Origin: CAXXOK01 sp963666755
GTDB lineage: Bacteria; Bacillota; Clostridia; Christensenellales; Aristaeellaceae
Assembly (NCBI GenBank): GCA_963666755.2
Contig: CAXXGW010000003.1
Span: 62,001-126,000, forward strand
DNA: 64,000 bases
Direction: 5' to 3'
The notes beneath the pieces were generated by a model that was not told the origin of the DNA, made no database searches, and saw only the letters and a list, made by a program, of their open reading frames with translations. A program made the position numbers and the translations under genes. Positions 36,757-44,363 of this stretch are shown here, piece after piece. Numbering within the stretch: the first letter of the stretch is position 1; each line of letters begins with the position of its first letter.

Positions 36757-36785
36757 ATTTTACTGCGGAAACCCATTTTCGTCAA
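36757..36785 (-). promoter_or_regulatory. Promoter of the tubulin/GTPase/vWA operon
   Basis: On the minus strand TTGACG (36780-36785) and TAAAAT (36757-36762) are separated by 17 bases. No other comparably good promoter was seen before the first four downstream genes. Confidence 0.7.
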
Positions 36786-36940
36786 GGCGAAACGCCTGAA
36801 AAAACAACCGGAAAACGGGCTTTTCGGCAGGCATACTCAATGCGTCTGTCAGGCATGCGCTGCGCGGGAGTTCCGCCGACGCAACCCGGAAGTTTGACGC
36901 GGGGTGCGAGTGTTTTCCCTTAGCGGTTGCTGTTTCCATC

Positions 36941-36966
36941 AAAAAAAGAGCCCCGATACGGGGCTC
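36941..36966 (-). terminator. Terminator after the HD-domain gene
   Basis: GAGCCCCG (36948-36955) pairs with CGGGGCTC (36959-36966); on the minus strand the stem is followed by seven T. It insulates the tubulin/GTPase operon from the HD-domain gene. The stretch 36967-37213 holds nothing else recognisable. Confidence 0.85.
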
Positions 36967-37213
36967 CTTGCAGACTTCGGTTGTTGGCAGCGTTGTGTGC
37001 GGATCGGGGGGCTATGCTCCCTCCGTGCCGCAGGTACCGGTTCATCCGGCAAAACGGCCAGCACCCAGACCCATAAGGGGTCAGGCCGCATTCAGGCACG
37101 GCACCAGAACGGTTTCCTGCGGCCTGCGCCCGTCTATGCCCTACCGCGCTCCGAAAACGACCGGAAGGGGCTTATACGCGCTCCGTCCGTCCTGCCTGCC
37201 CGCTAAGGCAGGC

Positions 37214-37804
37214 TCAGCCTTCCAGTGCGGCCAGTTCTTCCTCGACCGGGGTTTCGCAGGCCTGCATCGCCTGCAGGGTTTTGCCGAACAGGGTGTCCAT
37301 CTCCCACCCCAGCGCCTCCGCGCCCTGCCGGATCACATCGCGGGAGCAGCCGGCGGCAAACGCCTTGTCCTTGAACTTCTTCCTGACGCTGGAGACTTCC
37401 ATATCCGATACGCTTCTGGAAGGGCGCATCAGCGCCGCGGCGCCGATCAGGCCGGTCAGCTCGTCCACGGCGAAAAGCACCTTCTCCATCGGGTGCTCGG
37501 GTTGCACATCGCAGCACAGGCCGTAGCCGTGCGAGCAAACCGCGTGGATCAGCGCTTCCTCCGCGCCGCCCTTCCGCAGCAGTTCCGGGGCCTTGCGGCA
37601 GTGCTCCTCCGGGTAAAGCTCAAAATCAACATCGTGCAGAAGGCCGACCGTGGCCCAGAAATCGGCGTCGTCGCCGTAGCCCTGGTCGGCGGCCATCCAG
37701 CGCATCACGCCTTCGACGGTCAGCGCATGGCGCAGGTGGAAGGGTTCGCGGTTGTAGCGGCGCAGCAGCGCCAGAGCATCGGGGCGCGTCAGTCGGGTTT
37801 GCAT
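37214..37804 (-). CDS. HD-domain hydrolase
   Basis: This 196-residue cytoplasmic protein has the HD-superfamily metal residues in HALTVEGVMRW, LLHDVDFELYP (the HD pair) and HAVCSHGYG, with a following Asp in VLFAVDELTGL. It matches the short HDIG-type predicted hydrolases whose substrates are mostly unknown. The start at 37804 follows GGGAGGAACC; an in-frame ATG at 37894 is inside the promoter. It is a monocistronic gene with its own promoter and terminator, divergent from the sigma-factor gene. Confidence 0.85.
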   Translation of the reverse strand: MQTRLTRPDALALLRRYNREPFHLRHALTVEGVMRWMAADQGYGDDADFWATVGLLHDVDFELYPEEHCRKAPELLRKGGAEEALIHAVCSHGYGLCCDVQPEHPMEKVLFAVDELTGLIGAAALMRPSRSVSDMEVSSVRKKFKDKAFAAGCSRDVIRQGAEALGWEMDTLFGKTLQAMQACETPVEEELAALEG

Positions 37805-37850
37805 GGGCGGTTCCTCCCTTGAAGATCGTTTGCGGGCGTGTTTCCAGGCC

Positions 37851-37879
37851 ATCATACCACAGTCGGGCAGCGCTGGCAA
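37851..37879 (-). promoter_or_regulatory. Promoter of the HD-domain gene
   Basis: TTGCCA (37874-37879) and TATGAT (37851-37856) on the minus strand with a 17-base spacer, 47 bases before the ATG. Confidence 0.65.
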
Positions 37880-37896
37880 ACGCCCGCGCCGCACGC

Positions 37897-37925
37897 TTGC
37901 GGTTTACCCGCGCCCGTGGTACCAT
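37897..37925 (+). promoter_or_regulatory. Possible promoter of the ECF sigma operon
   Basis: TTGCGG (37897-37902) and TACCAT (37920-37925) with a 17-base spacer, about 115 bases before the sigma-factor ATG. The -10 is imperfect, and an ECF-type autoregulated promoter could also be present. Confidence 0.4.
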
Positions 37926-38043
37926 AACAGGGAAAAACGCGGGCAAAAAATCTGCGCGCCATGCAAGAAACAGCTCCGCCCGCGCGTTAAAAAGGGTGGA
38001 GCGTAAATTGGCCGCCGCACCGGGCGGCGCTGGAGGCTCTGGC

Positions 38044-38529
38044 ATGCCGAACTACGAGGAGCTGTACGAACAATACGCCACCGATGTGCTGCGCGTGTGC
38101 TACTTTTACCTGGGGGATCGGCAAAAGGCCGAGGATGTGTGCCAGGATGTGTTTGTGCGCCTGATGGTGAACGCCCCCGTGCTGGAAGACGGGCGGGAGA
38201 AAGCGTGGCTGTTCAAGGTGGCGCTTAACCGCTGCCGCGATTTATGGCGCGGGTCCTGGACGCGGCGCGTGGTGCTGGGCAGCCCGATGTTCGAGCTGAT
38301 CCCCGCGCCGGACGACACCGACCGCCGGGACGACGAAGAGGCGCTGATGACCGCCGTGCACCACCTGCCCACCGCGTTTCGCGAGGTGATCCTGCTGCAT
38401 TATTACCAGAACTTCGGCATCAGCGAGATCGCGCAGATCACGGGGCTGCCGGAGGGCACCATATCCAGCCGGCTGTCGCGCGGCCGCAAGAAACTCGAAA
38501 TGATTTTACAGGGAGGGGATGCGCAATGA
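38044..38529 (+). CDS. ECF-type RNA polymerase sigma factor
   Basis: This 161-residue protein has region 2 (LYEQYATDVLRVCYFYLGDR, then AEDVCQDVFVRLM) and region 4 with a helix-turn-helix (LPTAFREVILLHYYQNFGIS, then IAQITGLPEGTISSRLSRGR), the layout of extracytoplasmic-function sigma factors. The start at 38044 follows GGAGG by seven bases; the longer frame upstream has no site. Its stop overlaps the start of the next gene by four bases (ATGA), and that gene encodes a membrane protein likely to be its anti-sigma factor. Confidence 0.93.
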   Translation: MPNYEELYEQYATDVLRVCYFYLGDRQKAEDVCQDVFVRLMVNAPVLEDGREKAWLFKVALNRCRDLWRGSWTRRVVLGSPMFELIPAPDDTDRRDDEEALMTAVHHLPTAFREVILLHYYQNFGISEIAQITGLPEGTISSRLSRGRKKLEMILQGGDAQ

Positions 38530-39491
38530 CCCGTCTGGATCGGCTTGCGGAAATTGCCGAACACAGCCTGGGCGGTTTGAAGGCCGACACGGCGCTGCTC
38601 GCACGGATTCGCCAGGCAGCGGCGCAGGAGCATCCCGCCTCGCGGCGCCCCACGTGGCAAACCGCGCTCGCGGGCGGGCTGGCTGTCGTTTGCCTGTGTG
38701 CGGGCCTTTGGCTGGCCATACCGCAACTGTTGAACCCCCTGCGAACGGAGGAAGCGTCCTCCACGCTTTTGGGCAGCAAGGCGGCCGGCGGCCCTGCCGT
38801 TGCGGTGGATGCGCCGGTTGTGCAGCCGACGGATGCGTCGGTCGGCACCATCAGCGTAGGCGGCGCGGGTGCGGGCAGCAGCGATTACCGCAACCTGTTT
38901 GCCACGGAAAAAAGCGGCAACTTCCCCGTGCTGCTGCTGGATAACGCCGCCTATCGCATGCTGCTCAGCCCCACCCGTCTGGACAGCGCCCTGCAGGGCG
39001 ACAGCCTGGGCGAGGTCAGCGAATACACGCTGGAGCCAGCGCTGAGCAGCGGTGGGATCGTCAGCAATATCGTGAACGCCGGCACGCCCGTCTATGCCGT
39101 CAAGGATATGACCGGCGCGATGGTCGCCGCGACCGTGCAGGGCAACCTGCGCGTGTTCCAGCGCGTCAGTTTCGCGGGCAAAGCCGTGCTGGGGCAGGAA
39201 ACCCTCAAGGATACCCTCGCCCCTGCGCAGAACGTGATCGCCATGGAGCTGACGGGGCAGGGTGTGGTGGACGACCCCGACACCGCGCAGGCGCTGATGC
39301 AAACACTGTTAGACAACGCCACCTTCCAAAGCGCGTCCGTTGGCGCGGACGATACCCGCAGCCTGCTGCTGGCGCTGGATAACGGCCTGCTGATGCAGCT
39401 GATGGTTGGGAAGGACACCCTCAGCGCCTGCGGCACATGGAGCTGCCCTGAATTTTTCGAAGCCTACGCTCAGGCCGTGCAGGGGAAATAA
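38526..39491 (+). CDS. Probable membrane-bound anti-sigma factor
   Basis: This 321-residue protein has a cytoplasmic N-terminal part of about 43 residues, a single transmembrane helix (TALAGGLAVVCLCAGLWLAI, about residues 44-63) and an extracytoplasmic domain of about 250 residues with no recognised family. The layout and the four-base coupling to the ECF sigma gene support an anti-sigma role, with the outer domain sensing an envelope signal. No zinc-binding HxxxCxxC anti-sigma motif is seen, so it is not a classical ZAS-type protein. Confidence 0.72.
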   Translation: MTRLDRLAEIAEHSLGGLKADTALLARIRQAAAQEHPASRRPTWQTALAGGLAVVCLCAGLWLAIPQLLNPLRTEEASSTLLGSKAAGGPAVAVDAPVVQPTDASVGTISVGGAGAGSSDYRNLFATEKSGNFPVLLLDNAAYRMLLSPTRLDSALQGDSLGEVSEYTLEPALSSGGIVSNIVNAGTPVYAVKDMTGAMVAATVQGNLRVFQRVSFAGKAVLGQETLKDTLAPAQNVIAMELTGQGVVDDPDTAQALMQTLLDNATFQSASVGADDTRSLLLALDNGLLMQLMVGKDTLSACGTWSCPEFFEAYAQAVQGK

Positions 39492-39524
39492 CCACCAGCA
39501 CCGGCCCTGCAAACCCACCTGCAA

Positions 39525-39550
39525 AGCGCCGCCCCGATAGGGGCGGCGCT
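39525..39550 (+). terminator. Terminator-like hairpin, left copy beside family B element
   Basis: The arms AGCGCCGCCCC and GGGGCGGCGCT form a stem downstream of the anti-sigma gene. The same arms recur at 39713-39738 on the other side of the family B element, with a different loop. Confidence 0.7.
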
Positions 39551-39551
39551 T

Positions 39552-39712
39552 CAGTCTGCTGAAAAAGGCCCAGCAGCTTTGTCGCCTGACCGGATAAGGA
39601 CGGTCACGTACGTCCGTGTACGCTCCCGCCCTTATCCGGTTTGGCTTCGCGCATCTGTACCTTTTTGAGCAGGCTGTATCCCAGTGCCTTTATAGGGTTT
39701 GTCAACGGTCTG
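39552..39712. mobile_element. Family B miniature element, 161 bases
   Basis: It begins CAGTCTGCTGAAAAAGGCC and contains TACCTTTTTGAGCAGGCTG near 39658-39676, inverted repeats of about 19 bases, then a tail ending GGTTTGTCAACGGTCTG. The interior has a large palindrome, CCGGATAAGG (39590-39599) with CCTTATCCGG (39630-39639), around a smaller one (CACGTACGTCCGTGTACG). A 162-base relative in the opposite orientation is at 56050-56211. No coding frame. Confidence 0.78.
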
Positions 39713-39746
39713 AAGCGCCGCCCCTGCCGGGGCGGCGCATTTTGTT
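39713..39746 (+). terminator. Terminator, right copy beside family B element
   Basis: AAGCGCCGCCCC pairs with GGGGCGGCGC and is followed by ATTTTGTT. Its arms repeat those of the left hairpin at 39525-39550. Confidence 0.75.
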
Positions 39747-40092
39747 GCAGACGCGCCCATGCAGGGTCAATTCAACCGGTTACATGAGGGTTACGTTTTG
39801 CGGGAAGCGCTTAAACGCCTTCCTGTAAAGCCTTTTCTGCATTCAGGGAAAAGGGCGCAACCTTGTCCGTGTACGGTGCGCCGAGCACATGTTTTCAGGA
39901 ACATCGTTAGATTTCCTTGCAAATAGCCATTTTCACCGGGTTCGGCTCCAACCGCACGTGCGAGTGTCTCCGTCGGATACGCCCATGGCGGCATCGTGGA
40001 GGCATTTTCAAACAGTCTCTATTCCGCTGTAGATGTAACCCATCCCGTAACCGTCGATCCGTATACTGAACTCGTAAACAGCAAAGGAGTCC

Positions 40093-41154
40093 ATGATGAT
40101 GTGGAACGGAATTCTGGTTTTCCTTCTGTCCGTCCTGTTCGGGTTTCAACCGGCGCCCGCCAACCTCCCGAACACCCCTGATGTGCTTGCGTGGCTGCAA
40201 AACCCCGGCACGGTGGAAATCACCGATAACGCCATCCCGCTGGCCGGCCCGACCGCTCCGGTTACGCGTAACCGCACGGCGCGCACCGACGGCGGCGTCA
40301 CGGCAGACGGTGGCTTCGAAAGCGAAGCCCCCGCGCAATCCAGCGCCCCGACCGGCACTGGCGAAACCGGCAGCGGCACTGGCGAAACCGGCAGCGGCAG
40401 CGATACGCCGGTCGCAACCCCCAACGTAGCGCAGCGTCTGCTGGCACGCGTACAGGAACTGCTCACCTCCTACAACGCCTGCACCACCGCCAACGAAAAA
40501 AAGACGCTGTTGGATGCGAGCAACTATTCTCTGGGCAACGACGCGTTCCGCACCAAGCTGCTCAGCGATATGGGCGGCAGCTGGGAGCAGGTCGAAACCG
40601 AAGTGGTGGACGCCACCCAGTACCAACAGGACAAGACCCTCTACGCGCAGGTGTACATGTCCGGCTCCTCCAAGGACTTTCAGCCCGTCGTGTACGCCAC
40701 CGGCAATGCGGATCGCTCCGGCAACCAGTGGTCCACCAACCTGGTGTACGACGAGGCCACCCAAACCTGGATGGAGTACGTGCTCAAGCACCCCTACAAC
40801 GACAGCCGCGTCGGGTACTACATGACCAATCTGGCCGCGCCCGACTCGCTGGAGGCGCTGCAGGAAACCATGGAAACCAGCGACCTGTGGCAGCCCGTGG
40901 TTATCGATACGCCGGAAGAAGCGCCTGCCGTAGCGGCCTTCACAGCCGCACCACCCGCGACGGATTCCAGCGACGAAACGCCGGCGGACGAACCCGAGGG
41001 CTCTCCCGCACCCGAGGGGGAGGGCACGCCTGAAGCTCCTGCCGATGAAGCCCCTGCCGACAGCGGTTCCGGCGAAGGCGGCTCCACGGACGGAGCGCCC
41101 ACCGATGCCGGCTCCGCCCCCACGGACGGAACCCCCGCGCCCCTTGGCGAATAA
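40093..41154 (+). CDS. Secreted or surface protein of unknown function
   Basis: This 353-residue protein begins with a hydrophobic segment (NGILVFLLSVLFGFQPAPA) that is a likely signal peptide. A Thr/Gly/Ser low-complexity linker with GTGETGSGTGETGSGS (about residues 88-103), a globular middle of about 160 residues (ARVQELLTSYNACTTANEKK onward), and a Pro/Glu/Ala-rich tail follow. No family was recognised and no cell-wall sorting signal is seen. The first of three consecutive ATG codons (40093, 40096, 40099) is chosen; AAAGGAG lies just upstream, so 40096 or 40099 fit equally well. A strong terminator follows. Confidence 0.7.
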   Translation: MMMWNGILVFLLSVLFGFQPAPANLPNTPDVLAWLQNPGTVEITDNAIPLAGPTAPVTRNRTARTDGGVTADGGFESEAPAQSSAPTGTGETGSGTGETGSGSDTPVATPNVAQRLLARVQELLTSYNACTTANEKKTLLDASNYSLGNDAFRTKLLSDMGGSWEQVETEVVDATQYQQDKTLYAQVYMSGSSKDFQPVVYATGNADRSGNQWSTNLVYDEATQTWMEYVLKHPYNDSRVGYYMTNLAAPDSLEALQETMETSDLWQPVVIDTPEEAPAVAAFTAAPPATDSSDETPADEPEGSPAPEGEGTPEAPADEAPADSGSGEGGSTDGAPTDAGSAPTDGTPAPLGE

Positions 41155-41207
41155 ACCTGCCGTTTCCGATTGGGGAAGCGTACCCAAACGCCTGCCCGGC
41201 ACTGTCA

Positions 41208-41237
41208 GCCGTCCCGCCCGTCGGGACGGCGTTTTTT
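41208..41237 (+). terminator. Terminator after the secreted-protein gene
   Basis: GCCGTCCCG (41208-41216) pairs with CGGGACGGC (41222-41230) and is followed by GTTTTTT. Confidence 0.88.
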
Positions 41238-41577
41238 ATTTTTACGAGTTTCTGCGCCAAAGGACAAAGGCTCTGTTTGCTAAAATTTAATTACGTTTAT
41301 GTTACGTCCATCATGGCATGGCCTTAATCCTCCATCCCCTTACGTCGCTTAGAAAGTTCACCCAACCGTCACCTGCAATGCACACCATGCGCAAAAAGCG
41401 TTGCTACAATGCAATTACACCGCAAGTTGAAGCATCGCAACGGATCGGAGTGGTTCCCTCCAATGCGGCGCATCCAGCGTTAGCGGCAGGCTGAAAGCCT
41501 CATTTGTTACGTAAGTTAGTCTATTGTATGAAGTACCTGCATCGGCGAACACGCAACACAAGAAAGGTGGAATTTCG
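41238..41577. other. AT-richer upstream region of the repeat-protein gene
   Basis: No gene was seen in these 340 bases. An extended -10 (TGCTACAAT, 41402-41410) is present without a clear -35 and is the best promoter candidate; it would give a leader of about 160 bases. Confidence 0.4.
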
Positions 41578-42984
41578 ATGAAAAAGGTATTCTCCTGGAT
41601 GGTAGCCGTTCTGTTGGTTCTCAGTCTATTGGCCGGTTCCGCGCTGGCGCAGGGCGGCGGGCAAAACGGTGGCTCCGGTGCACCCGCGGCACAGGGTGGC
41701 CCCGGTGGGCAGGGCGGCCCCGGCGGCTCCGGCAAGCAGAACAACCCCGGCGGGCAGAGCAGCGGCGCGCCTGACGGCGGGCAGAACGGCAACGCCCCTG
41801 CCGGCGATCAGAACGCGCCTGACGGCGGCAACGGCCGCAACAACCCCGGCGGTGCAAACGGGCAAGGCGGCCCCGGTGTGAACACCGACGCGATCACCAC
41901 CGCCATCGCGGGCCTGAGCGACGCCGATACCGCCGCCAGCCTGACCGCGCTGCTGGAAGCCTACCAGACCGCTGCCGCAGGCACCGATCCGGCCGCCACC
42001 CAGACGGCCATGACCGCCCTGATGGACGGCCTGAAAACCGCCGGTGTAGAAACGAAAACCGCCCCTGACGGCAACGGGATACCCGGCGGCGGCAACGGCC
42101 CGGTGAACACTGACGCAATCACCACTGCCATTGCGGGCCTGAGCGACGCCGATACAGCCGCCAGCCTGACCGCGCTGCTGGAAGCCTACCAGACCGCTGC
42201 CGCAGGCACCGATCCGGCCGCCACCCAGACGGCCATGACCGCCCTGATGGACGGCCTGAAAACCGCCGGTGTAGAAACGCAAACCGCCCCTGACGGCAAC
42301 GGGATACCCGGCGGCGGCAACGGCCCGGTGAACACTGACGCAATCACCACTGCCATTGCGGGCCTGAGCGACGCCGATACCGCCGCCAGCCTGACCGCAC
42401 TGCTGGAAGCCTACCAGACTGCTGCCGCGGGCACCGATCCGACCGCCACCCAGACGGCCATGACCGCCCTGATGGACGGCCTGAAGGCCGCCGGGCTTGA
42501 AACCGCCTCGCAGCCCAACCCCGGCCGCGGGGGGCAGGGTTACGGCCGTTTCCTGAATACCGAAAAGGTCGCCTCCGCCATTGCCACACTCACGGATACG
42601 GATACCGCCGCCAGCCTGACCACCTTGCTGGAAGCCTACCAGACCGCTGCTGCAGGTACGGATCAGACCGCCACCCAAACGGCCCTGACCGCTCTACTGG
42701 ACGCGATGCAGCAGGCGGATCTCAAGCTTGCGCCCAGCGATGGCAAGAACGGCGACGGCGCGCATCCCTTCAATCCGGATAGCGGTAAATACCTCGACAC
42801 CGAAAAGCTGACCACGGCCATTGCCGCCCTGAGCGACACCGGCGTTGCCTCGAACCTGACCACACTGTTGGCCACGTACCAGACCGCGCTGGCCGCCGAT
42901 GACGATACCGCCACGCAGACCGCGTTCCAGGCGCTTGTCGAAGCCATGGTCGCGGCGGGTATCAGCCCGGCCACAACGCGATAA
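41578..42984 (+). CDS. Secreted protein with five 75-80-residue helical repeats
   Basis: This 468-residue protein has a signal peptide (KKVFSWMVAVLLVLSLLAGS, cleavage near ALA-Q), an 80-residue Gly/Gln/Asn/Pro-rich linker and five tandem repeats beginning near 41878, 42103, 42328, 42553 and 42793. Repeats 1-3 are almost identical at the DNA level (period exactly 225 bases); repeats 4 and 5 have diverged. Each unit has TDAITTAIAGLSDADTAASL and LLEAYQTAAAG, predicted amphipathic helices joined by a Gly-rich spacer. No family or anchoring signal was recognised. Copy number may vary between strains through recombination. The start follows AGAAAGGTGG. Function is unknown; a spacer-like surface or biofilm protein is possible. 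Confidence 0.75.
   Translation: MKKVFSWMVAVLLVLSLLAGSALAQGGGQNGGSGAPAAQGGPGGQGGPGGSGKQNNPGGQSSGAPDGGQNGNAPAGDQNAPDGGNGRNNPGGANGQGGPGVNTDAITTAIAGLSDADTAASLTALLEAYQTAAAGTDPAATQTAMTALMDGLKTAGVETKTAPDGNGIPGGGNGPVNTDAITTAIAGLSDADTAASLTALLEAYQTAAAGTDPAATQTAMTALMDGLKTAGVETQTAPDGNGIPGGGNGPVNTDAITTAIAGLSDADTAASLTALLEAYQTAAAGTDPTATQTAMTALMDGLKAAGLETASQPNPGRGGQGYGRFLNTEKVASAIATLTDTDTAASLTTLLEAYQTAAAGTDQTATQTALTALLDAMQQADLKLAPSDGKNGDGAHPFNPDSGKYLDTEKLTTAIAALSDTGVASNLTTLLATYQTALAADDDTATQTAFQALVEAMVAAGISPATTR
41878..42552 (+). repeat. Three near-identical 225-base coding repeats
   Basis: Units start at 41878, 42103 and 42328. Only scattered base changes separate them, mostly silent, which implies recent expansion or gene conversion. 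Confidence 0.9.
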
Positions 42985-43111
42985 CGCACTATCCGCACAC
43001 CCTGCGCACAACGCCCGCCCCCGATTGCACGGAGGCGGGCGTTGCCCGAGGAAACCCCGCGGCGCTCCGGCCGCATATTCAAACCCACGCGGCGGCGCAT
43101 TGCGCCGCCGC

Positions 43112-43274
43112 CAGACTGTCAAAAAGTGGAGGTGCAGGAGGCATTGCCTCCTGCCGGGGTTTGGGGTGGAACCCCAAAGCCTTACGCCGCAGCGCATTTG
43201 CGATAGTGAGCGAACAGCGCCGCAGGCGCTATGAGGCGAACGGCGGTTTTACATTGCCGTTTTTTTGACAGTCC
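43112..43274. mobile_element. Family A miniature element, 163 bases, between 24-base direct copies of a terminator hairpin
   Basis: It begins CAGACTGTCAAAAAG and ends TTTTTTTGACAGTCC. Exact 24-base direct repeats flank it at 43088-43111 and 43275-43298, each a near-perfect palindrome (GCGGCGGCGC-ATT-GCGCCGCCGC). Its interior matches both ends of the 282-base copy at 8288, so it is an internally deleted relative. The rest of 42985-43368 holds a hairpin CGCCCGCC...GGCGGGCG (about 43011-43040) and no gene. Confidence 0.85.
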
Positions 43275-43368
43275 CGCGGCGGCGCATTGCGCCGCCGCTT
43301 TCCGGCGCGGGTGTCGTGCTGCCGCCGCACGTTCCGGGGCGCGACCGCCGGGGCTTGCGCCCGCTCCG

Positions 43369-44316
43369 CTAAAAACCGCTCTGCCTGTGCAGGAACGCCG
43401 CCCCCACAATGCCCGCGTCGTTGCCAAGCTTGGCGGGCACAATCGAGGGGCAGCCCATGATCTCCACGCCGTAGGTCATTTCGCACACCAGCTGCCGCAG
43501 CGGCGCAAACAGCGCCCTGCCCGCATTGCTGATGCCGCCGCCCAGCACAATCACCTGCGGCCGAAACAGCGTCACAAAATTGCTCACGCCCACGGCCAGC
43601 GAGTGCAGGTAGGCATCCAGAATGCGCCCGGCGGTCACGTCGCCGCCCTCGGCGGCCTCAAACACCATGCGGGCGTTGGGCTGGCCGCCGTTTTGGCGCA
43701 GCCGCTCGCGCAGCGCGTCGGAGCGCGCCTCCTGCGCCGCCAGCAGGATTTCACGGTTGAGCGCCGTGGCGGACGCGTAGCACTCCAGACAGCCGTTGCG
43801 GCCGCAGGTGCAGCGCAGCCCGTTTTCGACGATGGTCATATGCCCCGGCTCGATACCGCAGCCGTTGCCGCCCAGAAAGATGCGCCCGTGGTCGATAATG
43901 CCGCCGCCCACGCCCGTGCCCAGCGTCAGCATCAGCAAATAATCATACCCCACGCCCCCGCCGGCCAGCGATTCGCCGTAAGCGGCGCAATCCGCATCGT
44001 TGGCGATGGCAATGGGCTGGTCAAACCAACGTTTCAGCTCCCCAACCGCATCGACGTTGCGCCAGTTCAGGTTGTTGGCGTGCACCACCACGCGGGTATC
44101 GCGTACAATGCTGCTGGGCACGCCGATGCCGATGTGCTCCACGCTTTGCAGCAGCGGCGCGGGGAACGCCCGGATGGCCTCCGCCAGCGCGCCGACCATC
44201 ATCCCAAACGGGATGTTTGCCCCGGAGGGAACCTCCTTGCGCGCCACTACGGCATACGCGTCGTCCACCACGCCGATTTTGGCGCTGGTGCCGCCCAGAT
44301 CAATCCCGATTTGCAA
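43369..44316 (-). CDS. ROK-family sugar kinase
   Basis: This 315-residue cytoplasmic kinase has the ROK-family ATP-binding start IGIDLGGTSAKIGVVD, the catalytic region ANDADCAAYGE, LTLGTGVGGGIIDHG and the zinc-binding ROK signature CTCGRNGCLECYAS. An EPGHMTI segment holds the usual E-x-G-H substrate contact. The specificity could be glucose, N-acetylmannosamine or another hexose; the adjacent nanE points to an amino sugar or an analogue. Translation begins at TTG 44316, eight bases after GGAGG. It is the last gene of the nanE operon, 47 bases after the activase. Confidence 0.88.
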   Translation of the reverse strand: MQIGIDLGGTSAKIGVVDDAYAVVARKEVPSGANIPFGMMVGALAEAIRAFPAPLLQSVEHIGIGVPSSIVRDTRVVVHANNLNWRNVDAVGELKRWFDQPIAIANDADCAAYGESLAGGGVGYDYLLMLTLGTGVGGGIIDHGRIFLGGNGCGIEPGHMTIVENGLRCTCGRNGCLECYASATALNREILLAAQEARSDALRERLRQNGGQPNARMVFEAAEGGDVTAGRILDAYLHSLAVGVSNFVTLFRPQVIVLGGGISNAGRALFAPLRQLVCEMTYGVEIMGCPSIVPAKLGNDAGIVGAAFLHRQSGF

Positions 44317-44363
44317 AGCAACGGCCTCCGTTTCTCCGCATTTTGGCCCGAAAGCGCGGGCCG

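Larger units (their letters stand above)
39492..40092. other. 600-base gene-free region with a family B element and two terminators
   Basis: The first half holds the family B element and its flanking hairpins (separate entries). From about 39750 to 40080 no gene or strong promoter was recognised; TATACT near 40053 is a possible -10 for the secreted-protein gene at 40093. Confidence 0.6.

Noticed and set aside
41878..42984. Periodic 225-base pattern considered as a non-coding satellite
   Set aside because: It is in frame throughout, a multiple of three, preceded by a signal peptide and a ribosome binding site; it is a coding repeat.
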